A stretch of DNA of 47,298 nucleotides from Actinomycetota bacterium. GTDB taxonomy: Bacteria; Actinomycetota; Actinomycetes; Nanopelagicales; Nanopelagicaceae. Of the stretch, positions 27,581-34,692 are shown piece by piece. The notes beneath the pieces are model-generated. The model saw only the letters and a list, made by a program, of their open reading frames with translations, was not told the origin of the DNA and did no database searches. Made by a program: the position numbers and the translations under genes. The stretch spans positions 1 through 47,298 of the forward strand of contig JAPLBE010000007.1 in the NCBI GenBank assembly GCA_026392935.1. The letters are read 5' to 3'. Numbering within the stretch: position 1 is the stretch's first letter; the number at the start of each line of letters is the position of its first letter.

Positions 27581-29136
27581 TGAATTCTCTCCTCGGCGGC
27601 CGCTACCTATTAGGCCAAATGATCGGCACAGGCGGAATGGCCGATGTATATATTGCACAAGACCAAAGATTGTCGCGCGAAGTTGCTATCAAAATTTTAA
27701 GAAGTGACCTGGCAAAAGACCCTTCTTTCGTTGCTCGGTTTAGAAAGGAAGCGAAAGCTGCCGCAGGGTTAAACCACCCTGGAATTGTCGCTGTGTACGA
27801 CTCTGGAGAAGATCCAGCTCCCTACATTGTTATGGAACTTGTTAACGGCGAAACTCTTCGTGAATTCATACGCGAATTAAAAGCTGAGAATACAAAACTT
27901 TCAGTTGAACGAGCACTAGAAATTTCAGAAGGCATCCTCGCAGCATTGGAATATTCGCATGCACGCGGAATCATCCATCGCGATATAAAACCGGCAAACG
28001 TAATGATCACAAATAGTGGCGATGTGAAAGTGATGGACTTTGGAATTGCTCGCGCAATGGATGATTTAGGTGCGACCTTAACCAGCACCTGGAACGTTGT
28101 TGGAACTGCGCAGTATTTATCTCCTGAACAAGCCGTGGGTGAACTCGCCGATTTACGCAGTGATATTTACTCAACCGGTTGCTTAATCTTCGAACTCCTT
28201 ACTGGAATCCCACCGTTTACTGGCGAAACGCCGGTATCGATTGCATTCCAACATGCATCAACGACCGCTCCACTCATTAGGAAAATAGATCCAGATTTGC
28301 CAGAAGGATTAGAGACAGTCCTTGCAGTTGCGCTTGCGAAGAAACCAGAGGATAGATATCAAAGTGCACAGGCGATGCTCGATGACATTGCACGTGTGCG
28401 TGCTGGAGAAAAAGTACTTACTAAAGTTGCTTCGGCGCCGGTCTTTACCAGAAAAGCGGCACTTGCTTACGGTGGTGCTTTTGTCGCCGCAATTGCCCTT
28501 GCGCTTACAGGGTTTTTGATAAGTGGGAATCCCGATAACAACCTTCCACAAATACCAAGTGTGGTCGGGTTAAGTGAAGAGAAAGCCCGTGCGCTACTTA
28601 CTGATTATGTAGTCACTGTAAAGCGCGCTCACGATGGTGCAGTTCCACGGGATCGAGTTGCCAGCCAATTACCGCTTGCCACAACTAGGGTGAAATTGGG
28701 ATCTTCTGTGGTTCTTACAGTTTCAGATGGTCCCGGTGAAGCAACTGTTCCCGATGACTTAATCGGAATGTCACTTATTAATGCTCGATCTGCGCTGACT
28801 TCTGTAGGTCTACTTGTTTCTCAAACTATTGCCGCGCCATCTGATCAGCGGCAAGGAACAGTCTTAGATGTATCGCCAGCCGTTGGTTCTGTTATTGAAG
28901 CTGGAAGTTCAGTGATTTTAACAATCGCAAGTGGTGAAATCACGGTCCCAAGTTTGATCGGTATTGAAGCAATTCAAGCCAAAACTTTGCTTATCCAAGC
29001 AGGATTCCTTATAAAAGAATTTTATGATTTAGATCCTGAACAACCTGCAGGTGTGGTTATTCGACAAGCACCGGAAGCTGGCTCCACTCAAACAATTGGT
29101 AAATCTGTAACGATAACAATTAATCAGCAGCCGTAA
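27577..29136 (+). CDS. pknB: PASTA-domain Ser/Thr protein kinase PknB
   Basis: This 519-residue transmembrane kinase has a glycine loop GTGGMADVY, the catalytic Lys39 in VAIK, HRDIKPANV with Asp136, DFGIA with Asp154 and the activation segment ending GTAQYLSPEQ. A single helix near 292-314 is followed by three extracellular PASTA domains beginning IPSVVGLS, VPDDLIGM and VPSLIGI; mycobacterial PknB has four. The PASTA region senses peptidoglycan fragments or lipid II. It is translationally coupled to pstP. It lacks the usual pknA, pbpA, rodA and FHA-domain neighbours. Its stop is 1 nt from the convergent pabA/trpG stop. Confidence 0.93.
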   Translation: MMNSLLGGRYLLGQMIGTGGMADVYIAQDQRLSREVAIKILRSDLAKDPSFVARFRKEAKAAAGLNHPGIVAVYDSGEDPAPYIVMELVNGETLREFIRELKAENTKLSVERALEISEGILAALEYSHARGIIHRDIKPANVMITNSGDVKVMDFGIARAMDDLGATLTSTWNVVGTAQYLSPEQAVGELADLRSDIYSTGCLIFELLTGIPPFTGETPVSIAFQHASTTAPLIRKIDPDLPEGLETVLAVALAKKPEDRYQSAQAMLDDIARVRAGEKVLTKVASAPVFTRKAALAYGGAFVAAIALALTGFLISGNPDNNLPQIPSVVGLSEEKARALLTDYVVTVKRAHDGAVPRDRVASQLPLATTRVKLGSSVVLTVSDGPGEATVPDDLIGMSLINARSALTSVGLLVSQTIAAPSDQRQGTVLDVSPAVGSVIEAGSSVILTIASGEITVPSLIGIEAIQAKTLLIQAGFLIKEFYDLDPEQPAGVVIRQAPEAGSTQTIGKSVTITINQQP

Positions 29137-29137
29137 A

Positions 29138-29767
29138 TTATTTTGGGCTTCCCACCACTGGTGAAAGACCTACCGAACGATTAAGTGCACCAGCATCACC
29201 GCATTGCGTTAACCAATTTGCAAGCATGTGGTGTCCGTGTTCGGTAAGTACAGATTCAGGATGGAATTGCACACCTTCGATAGGCAAGGTTTTGTGTCGC
29301 ATTGACATGACAACACCAGACTCGGTTGTTCCAGTTATTTCCAAAACTTCTGGGACTGTGTCACGTTCAACTGCAAGTGAGTGATACCTAGTCGCAGTAA
29401 ATGGTGACGGTACATCTGCAAGTACGCCTTTAGCGGTATGAATTACTTGTGAAGTTTTCCCATGTAACAACTCTGGTGCGCGAGAGACTGTTGCTCCAAA
29501 GGCCTCACCAATTGCTTGGTGACCAAGACACACACCAAATAATGGAATTGCATGTTCAGCGCAGTAATTGATCATTTCAATACTTACGCCAGCTTTATCT
29601 GGAGTGCCCGGTCCTGGAGAGATTAATACCCCGTCGTAGTGTGAAGCTTCATCCGCGCGGACCTCATCGTTTCGGACAACGGTGCATTCGGCCCCTAATT
29701 GCGCCAAATACTGAACGAGATTAAAGACGAAGGAGTCGTAGTTATCGATAACCAGGATTCGAGCCAT
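29138..29767 (-). CDS. trpG: Anthranilate/aminodeoxychorismate synthase glutamine amidotransferase subunit
   Basis: The protein has 209 residues from ATG 29767 (MARILVIDNYDSF is the family start; the frame extends to 29797 but those codons overlap the crgA promoter). It is a class I glutamine amidotransferase with oxyanion-hole LISPGPGTP, nucleophile Cys in GVCLGHQAIGE and the His-Glu pair in GVQFHPESVLTEHG. It supplies ammonia for anthranilate (tryptophan) and/or 4-amino-4-deoxychorismate (folate, PabA). The location beside crgA matches trpG/pabA in mycobacteria. The synthase partner is outside this window. Confidence 0.9.
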   Translation of the reverse strand: MARILVIDNYDSFVFNLVQYLAQLGAECTVVRNDEVRADEASHYDGVLISPGPGTPDKAGVSIEMINYCAEHAIPLFGVCLGHQAIGEAFGATVSRAPELLHGKTSQVIHTAKGVLADVPSPFTATRYHSLAVERDTVPEVLEITGTTESGVVMSMRHKTLPIEGVQFHPESVLTEHGHHMLANWLTQCGDAGALNRSVGLSPVVGSPK

Positions 29768-29782
29768 GCCGATATTGTGCTG

Positions 29783-29788
29783 TAACCT
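29783..29788 (+). promoter_or_regulatory. Candidate -10 for crgA
   Basis: TAACCT ends 7 nt before ATG 29796. A weaker -10 for trpG (CACAAT on the minus strand, 29774-29779) lies 3 bp away, so the two divergent promoters would share the same 28-bp gap. Confidence 0.42.
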
Positions 29789-29795
29789 TGGCCCC

Positions 29796-30062
29796 ATGCC
29801 AAAGTCGAAATTGCGTAAAAAGGTTCAGGAGCAACACGCTCACGAAGAACAACACCACATAGAAGAGGTATCGCCTCTTCTTGAGAGCCCAAGCTGGCTA
29901 GCTCCAGTCATGATTGCCAATTTCCTTATTGGCTTGTTCTGGATCGTGGTTTTTTATGTAAGCCAGACCAGCTACCCAATCCCAGGCATTGGCGCATGGA
30001 ACATGATCATCGGATTTAGCTTTATTGCAGTTGGTTTCTCTCTCGCGACCAAGTGGCGCTAA
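29796..30062 (+). CDS. crgA: Cell division protein CrgA
   Basis: This 88-residue small membrane protein starts MPKSKLRKKV, a family-typical basic start, with a hydrophilic His/Glu-rich stretch to ~35. Two transmembrane helices follow (APVMIANFLIGLFWIVVFYV and MIIGFSFIAVGFSLATKW) joined by the short external loop containing YPIPGIGAWN. CrgA helps recruit penicillin-binding proteins to the divisome and couples FtsZ to wall synthesis in Actinobacteria. I chose ATG 29796 over 29766, which would start inside the divergent gene. The gene order with trpG and pknB is conserved in this phylum. Confidence 0.9.
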   Translation: MPKSKLRKKVQEQHAHEEQHHIEEVSPLLESPSWLAPVMIANFLIGLFWIVVFYVSQTSYPIPGIGAWNMIIGFSFIAVGFSLATKWR

Positions 30063-30090
30063 CTAAGTTTTCTCTGAAACACTTTCCTCT

Positions 30091-31320
30091 ATGAGCAAAA
30101 ATGTAAGGCGTCAATTTCCTAAACCTTCTGAGCTCGCACCACTTCTCAAATTTTCACTACCTACTCTGCGTCGCAAAAAGCGCCGACTTGAGAATGCATA
30201 CACGATTTGGGATCTCCGCGAAATCGCAATGAAGAGAACTCCGAAGGGACCTTTCGATTACACAGATGGATCTGCGGAGAGCGAAGCAAGTCTTGAGCGC
30301 GCTCGTCAGGCTTATCGAGATCTTGAATTTATTCCAAGTATTTTAAGAGATGTTTCTACTGCTGATCTCACGCGCAAAAGTTTAGGTGAAACATTCTCGA
30401 TGCCGGTTGGAATTGCGCCCACGGGATTTACTCGCATGATGCAGACAGAAGGCGAAATTGCTGGAGCACGCGCAGCAGAAAAATTCGGAATTCCATTTAC
30501 CCTCTCGACTCTCGGCACTACAACTATTGAAGACGTTGTTGCCGCAGCGCCCGGTGGTCGTAATTGGTTCCAGCTATACATGTGGAAAGACCGCGAAGGA
30601 AGTATGGCTTTAGTAGAAAGAGCTAAGCGTGCGGGTGTAAAGAATCTCATGCTTACCGTCGATGTTCCTGCTGCAGGACAGCGAATTAGAGATTACCGAA
30701 ATGGTCTAACTGTTCCGCCACGATTAACTGCAGGAACAATTATTAATGCAATCCCAAGACCGGCTTGGTGGATGAATTTCTTGACTACACCTTCCATCGA
30801 ATTTGCCTCAATGAAGAATTGGGAAGGAACTGTTGGCGAACTTTTGGATTACATGTTTGACCCAACAATGACATGGGAAGATCTCAAGTGGATTCGTGAA
30901 CGATGGGATGGAACCTTGTCGGTAAAGGGTATTCAAAACCTGGAAGATGCAAAAAAAGCTGCAGAACTTGGAGCTGATTCAATTTTGCTCTCTAACCATG
31001 GTGGACGTCAATTAGATCGCGCGCCTGTAATGCTCCACTTGTTGAGTGATATCAAGAAGGAATTCAAGAAAGATTATGAGATCCACATCGATACAGGAAT
31101 CATGCATGGTGCTGACGTGCTTGCAGCCATCGCTCTTGGTGCGCAATTCACATATGTGGGAAGAGCATATTTATACGGATTGATGGCCGGTGGCCAAGAC
31201 GGAGTTGAACGCGCTCTTGAAATTATGCGCACTCAAATGGTCAGAAATATGAAATTGCTCGGAGTTAATTCATTAGATGAATTGACGCCCCAGCATGTGC
31301 GCTTCCTAAATCGCCAGTAA
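30091..31320 (+). CDS. lldD: FMN-dependent L-lactate dehydrogenase (LldD2-like alpha-hydroxyacid oxidase family)
   Basis: This 409-residue protein of the FMN-dependent alpha-hydroxyacid dehydrogenase family shows MPVGIAPTGF near the N-terminus, NWFQLYMW, LTVDVPAAGQRIRDYRNG, the catalytic His in LSNHGGRQLDRAP and the FMN-phosphate site IDTGIMHGADV and YVGRAYLYGL. The DTGIMxGAD variant is the one seen in actinobacterial LldD2. It lacks a cytochrome b2 domain, so electrons must leave through a membrane partner. The iron-sulfur oxidoreductase 17 nt downstream is an obvious candidate. It interrupts the otherwise conserved crgA-rhomboid-ppiA order. Confidence 0.88.
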   Translation: MSKNVRRQFPKPSELAPLLKFSLPTLRRKKRRLENAYTIWDLREIAMKRTPKGPFDYTDGSAESEASLERARQAYRDLEFIPSILRDVSTADLTRKSLGETFSMPVGIAPTGFTRMMQTEGEIAGARAAEKFGIPFTLSTLGTTTIEDVVAAAPGGRNWFQLYMWKDREGSMALVERAKRAGVKNLMLTVDVPAAGQRIRDYRNGLTVPPRLTAGTIINAIPRPAWWMNFLTTPSIEFASMKNWEGTVGELLDYMFDPTMTWEDLKWIRERWDGTLSVKGIQNLEDAKKAAELGADSILLSNHGGRQLDRAPVMLHLLSDIKKEFKKDYEIHIDTGIMHGADVLAAIALGAQFTYVGRAYLYGLMAGGQDGVERALEIMRTQMVRNMKLLGVNSLDELTPQHVRFLNRQ

Positions 31321-31324
31321 CGAT

Positions 31325-31330
31325 TACCCT
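31325..31330 (+). promoter_or_regulatory. Candidate -10 for the iron-sulfur oxidoreductase gene
   Basis: TACCCT ends 7 nt before ATG 31338, in the 17-bp gap after lldD. It may allow a separate leaderless transcript in addition to lldD read-through. Confidence 0.38.
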
Positions 31331-31337
31331 TGCGCTT

Positions 31338-33377
31338 ATGAAGTTTGCGCTGGCTGGAATCTCGTACCTCATCACCGTAATCGCACTGGTACTGCTATTC
31401 GTACGAGTCCGTCAACTTATTGCAATCTATAAGAAACAGCAGCCTGACCCAACTCGAAATAACGATAAGTCAGCACGGTTTAAGAATATGCTGAAAGAAG
31501 TTTTGGGGCATACGAAAATGCTCAACTTCACGGGAACTGGAATCGCTCACTGGTTTGTCATGATCGGTTTTGGTGCACTCTTTGGAACACTTGTCACTGC
31601 TTACGGTCAAGTCATAAAGCCAGATTTTGCTCTTCCAATCATTGGACATTTCGTTGGATACGAGTTCTTTGCAGAATTAATTGCAGCACTCACTGGTATT
31701 GGAATTGTCACGCTGATCGGGATTCGCCAAGTAACAAGATTTCGAATGCTCAACAGATTTAGCGGTTCTGGAATGGGCAAGGCTTATTACATCGAAGCAA
31801 CTATTTTGGCAATTGTCTTCTGTGTTATCGCTCTTCGCGGGTTAGAAGGAGCACTTGCTGGTGAAAAGGGATGGAATTGGCACTATGCAATTTCGTGGCC
31901 GGCGGTTCTTGCATTTAATTCGATGTCTGCCTCTTCGATAGAGAGTGCAATTGTTATCGTCGCATCATTAAAAATAGTTGTATCAATGGCATGGTTTATC
32001 GTGATCGCATCTAACTTCACTATGGGTATTGCATGGCACAGATTCTTGGCATTCTTCAATATTTTCTATAGCCGAAATATTGGTAAGCCCGCACTCGGCG
32101 CTCTACCTGAAATGCTTTCAAAAGGTAAACCGGTTAATTTTGAAGACCCCGCAGAAGATGATGTCTTCGGCTTGGGAACCCGCGGAGATATCTCCTGGAA
32201 GGGTTTATTGGATATGACTTCATGCACCGAGTGTGGCCGTTGCCAATCTCAGTGTCCTGCGTGGCATACAGATAAGCCGTTATCTCCAAAGTTATTAATC
32301 ATGGCGATGCGCGATCACGCTATGGCAAAGGTTGTAGAGACAGAGAACTTAGTTGGCGAAAATGCGCCAATTGATCTCGATGTTTTGTGGTCATGTACTT
32401 CTTGCGGCGCCTGCGTTGAGGAATGTCCTGTCGATATCGAACATGTGGATCACATCGTTAATATGCGCCGCTTCCAAGTTTTAGTTGAATCCGAATTCCC
32501 TGCAGAACTTGGTGGAACATTTAGAAATCTTGAGAAAACAGGCAACCCATGGGGTGCGAATAAACAAGATCGCGAAAGCTGGATTGCTGAATGCGACTTC
32601 CCTGTTCGCGTTGTAAGTGGTGAACTCCCTGAGGAAGTTGAATATTTATTCTGGGTGGGTTGCGCAGGCGCGTATGAAGATCGCGCTAAGAAAACAACAA
32701 AAGCTGTTGCAGAACTACTTCATATGGCTGGCGTGAATTTTGCAGTACTTGGCAAGAAGGAGACATGCACTGGAGATTCTGCGCGTCGCTCAGGCAATGA
32801 ATTTTTGTATCAAATACTCTCTCAAGAAAACATCGAAACTTTTAAAGAGACATTCGGTAATCGTGGTGTGAAGAAAGTTGTCGTAACCTGCCCTCACTGC
32901 TTCACAACGATTGGTAAGGATTACGCACAGAGCGGATATGAATTGCAAATGCTTCACCACACGCAACTTCTTAATACTTTGGTTAAAGAAGGAAAGTTAA
33001 AGACTTCACCACACAAGGCAGAACAAAAAATCACTTTCCACGATCCTTGTTATCTAGGCCGCCATAATCAAATTTACGCACCGCCTCGCGAACTTCTTGA
33101 AGCATCTGGATGCGACATCGAAGAGATGCCGCGTAACCAAGAGCGTTCTTTCTGCTGCGGTGGTGGCGGTGGACGCATGTGGGTGGAAGAGAAAATCGGA
33201 ACTCGCATCAATCTCAATCGCGTTGACGAAGCAATTGATACAGGTGTTGCCGAAGTTGCTGTTGCATGCCCATTTTGCAGAATCATGGTTGGCGATGGAA
33301 TGGTCGCGCGGCAATCAGATGTTGAAGTCCTTGATGTTGCCCAGGTGTTACTTAGAAGCGTGAAGGCTTCAGAGTAA
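31338..33377 (+). CDS. Membrane (Fe-S) oxidoreductase with CCG domains
   Basis: This 679-residue protein has an N-terminal membrane region (~1-240, about five helices, NarI-like). Two [4Fe-4S] ferredoxin motifs follow: CTECGRCQSQCPAW and CTSCGACVEECPVD. Two C-terminal cysteine-rich CCG domains (WVGCAGAYED with TCTGDSARRSG and CPHC, then HDPCYLGRHN with SFCCGGGGG) complete it. The layout matches the actinobacterial reductase family related to HdrD/GlpC (Rv0338c-like in mycobacteria). It is likely to pass electrons from a soluble dehydrogenase to menaquinone. The adjacent lldD suggests lactate as donor; this is inference. Its 3' end overlaps the convergent rhomboid gene by 26 nt. Confidence 0.86.
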   Translation: MKFALAGISYLITVIALVLLFVRVRQLIAIYKKQQPDPTRNNDKSARFKNMLKEVLGHTKMLNFTGTGIAHWFVMIGFGALFGTLVTAYGQVIKPDFALPIIGHFVGYEFFAELIAALTGIGIVTLIGIRQVTRFRMLNRFSGSGMGKAYYIEATILAIVFCVIALRGLEGALAGEKGWNWHYAISWPAVLAFNSMSASSIESAIVIVASLKIVVSMAWFIVIASNFTMGIAWHRFLAFFNIFYSRNIGKPALGALPEMLSKGKPVNFEDPAEDDVFGLGTRGDISWKGLLDMTSCTECGRCQSQCPAWHTDKPLSPKLLIMAMRDHAMAKVVETENLVGENAPIDLDVLWSCTSCGACVEECPVDIEHVDHIVNMRRFQVLVESEFPAELGGTFRNLEKTGNPWGANKQDRESWIAECDFPVRVVSGELPEEVEYLFWVGCAGAYEDRAKKTTKAVAELLHMAGVNFAVLGKKETCTGDSARRSGNEFLYQILSQENIETFKETFGNRGVKKVVVTCPHCFTTIGKDYAQSGYELQMLHHTQLLNTLVKEGKLKTSPHKAEQKITFHDPCYLGRHNQIYAPPRELLEASGCDIEEMPRNQERSFCCGGGGGRMWVEEKIGTRINLNRVDEAIDTGVAEVAVACPFCRIMVGDGMVARQSDVEVLDVAQVLLRSVKASE

Positions 33378-33909
33378 GTAATAGTTTTGTAATTACTGCC
33401 CCACCGATTAATCCACCAAGGTGAGCATGCCAGTCGACTCCGCCAATCGTAAAACCAAGTGCAAAGTTTAGAGCGATCAAGATAAGCATGCTCTTCATGT
33501 CAGCGCCCATGCGCTTTCCAATGACTACAAATGCGCCAAACAAACCAAAGACCGCACCAGATACACCAATTGAATATCCGTTATACCCAAGACTGAATGC
33601 TGAAAAAAGTGACCCTGTAATAAGTGATCCAAAGAAAATGATGAGGAATCTGCCGCGCCCTAAGCATCGTTCGACCGGAGTGCCCATTGAATGCAACGCC
33701 AACATGTTAAAAGCTAAATGAATCGGAATCGTATTTGAATTGTCGTGCACCAGTGCAACCGTAATGAGTCGGTACCACTGGTTTGTAGAATTAAGGAGTT
33801 CGATTCCGTAAAGCCCAAATGTCCCAATGAGCCCTGAATCAACTAATTCCCATAGATAAAAACCACAAATGATTGTGATTATTGTTATTACAGTTGAGCG
33901 CTGCTTCAT
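33352..33909 (-). CDS. Rhomboid-family intramembrane serine protease
   Basis: The protein has about 185 residues and six hydrophobic helices. Rhomboid signatures are HLAFNMLALHS in helix 2, the nucleophile Ser117 in GVSGAVFGLFGA and His163 in DWHAHLGGLIGG, forming the Ser-His dyad. It would cleave transmembrane substrates within the membrane; targets are unknown. I chose ATG 33909; TTG 33915 is a near alternative and neither has a strong ribosome site. It follows ppiA by 12 nt on the same strand, matching the mycobacterial neighbourhood. Confidence 0.87.
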   Translation of the reverse strand: MKQRSTVITIITIICGFYLWELVDSGLIGTFGLYGIELLNSTNQWYRLITVALVHDNSNTIPIHLAFNMLALHSMGTPVERCLGRGRFLIIFFGSLITGSLFSAFSLGYNGYSIGVSGAVFGLFGAFVVIGKRMGADMKSMLILIALNFALGFTIGGVDWHAHLGGLIGGAVITKLLLTLKPSRF

Positions 33910-33921
33910 GAGCAAAGCTAG

Positions 33922-34434
33922 TTAGGCGATAGTTACGCTATTGATTACAACAGGTGTAACAGGCTTATCTTGCGCACCTGTTGGTGTTGAACCAATCTTG
34001 TCGACCACAGCTTGTGATGCTGCATCTTTTACTTCACCGAAAATTGTGTGCTTACGGTTTAGCCATGTTGTCGGTGCGACTGTAATAAAGAACTGTGAAC
34101 CGTTTGTTCCCGGTCCAGAGTTTGCCATTGCAAGAATGTACGGGCGATCAAATTGAAGTTCGCCATGGAATTCATCAGCGAACTGATAACCAGGTCCGCC
34201 AAATCCCTGACCAAGTGGGTCTCCACCTTGAAGCATAAATCCGCTAATCACGCGGTGGAAAATTGTTCCGTCGTACAACTTCTCGTTTGATTTCTTTCCA
34301 GTGCGTGGATCAGTCCACTCTTTTGCACCCGTTGCAAGACCGACAAAATTTTCTACAGTCTTTGGTGCGTGGTTAGGAAAAAGTTCAATGACGATATCGC
34401 CAAGTGATGTATGAAGGGTTGCAGTCTGTGACAC
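33922..34434 (-). CDS. ppiA: Cyclophilin-type peptidyl-prolyl cis-trans isomerase
   Basis: This 170-residue cytosolic cyclophilin has FHRVISGFMLQGGDP, MANSGPGTNGSQFFIT, and WLNRKHTIFGEV with the active-site Arg, Gln, Phe and the usual loop. It assists proline-limited folding. The GTG start at 34434 matches the family N-terminus (TATLHTSLGDIVIELFP) and lies only 1 nt from the 3' discriminator base of tRNA-Ala. There is no room for a Shine-Dalgarno sequence and no TANNNT hexamer at the leaderless distance. The mRNA 5' end is therefore probably made by processing of the tRNA precursor. Confidence 0.93.
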   Translation of the reverse strand: MSQTATLHTSLGDIVIELFPNHAPKTVENFVGLATGAKEWTDPRTGKKSNEKLYDGTIFHRVISGFMLQGGDPLGQGFGGPGYQFADEFHGELQFDRPYILAMANSGPGTNGSQFFITVAPTTWLNRKHTIFGEVKDAASQAVVDKIGSTPTGAQDKPVTPVVINSVTIA

Positions 34435-34435
34435 G

Positions 34436-34508
34436 TGGAGACCAGGGGAATCGAACCCCTAACCCCCGCCTTGCAAAGGCGGTGCTCTACCAATTGAGCT
34501 AGGTCCCC
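34436..34508 (-). tRNA. tRNA-Ala(TGC)
   Basis: This 73-nt tRNA has acceptor GGGGACC pairing with GGTCTCC (one G-U) and discriminator A. The anticodon stem CCGCC/GGCGG has a loop with TGC, and the T-loop is TTCGATT. CCA is not encoded: the next bases are C then the ppiA GTG. It lies 13 nt after tRNA-Ile in the conserved gyrA-ileT-alaT order. Confidence 0.94.
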
Positions 34509-34521
34509 GTATTAGAACGGG

Positions 34522-34596
34522 TGGGCCCAGGTGGACTTGAACCACCGACCTCTTCCTTATCAGGGAAGCGCTCTAACCAGGCTGAGCTATGGGCCC
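34522..34596 (-). tRNA. tRNA-Ile(GAT)
   Basis: This 75-nt tRNA has acceptor GGGCCCA pairing perfectly with TGGGCCC and discriminator A. The anticodon loop CTGATAA gives GAT, and the T-arm is GGTGG/CCACC with TTCAAGT. It is downstream of gyrA by 96 nt, with no convincing terminator between. Confidence 0.94.
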
Positions 34597-34692
34597 GCTA
34601 GACGTACTTTCGTGCGTTTCGCAGAAGCGCTAGGTTACTTGAATTTCATCAAGTAGCCAAAACGGCGTCCATAACTACAGGCGTGAACCCTA

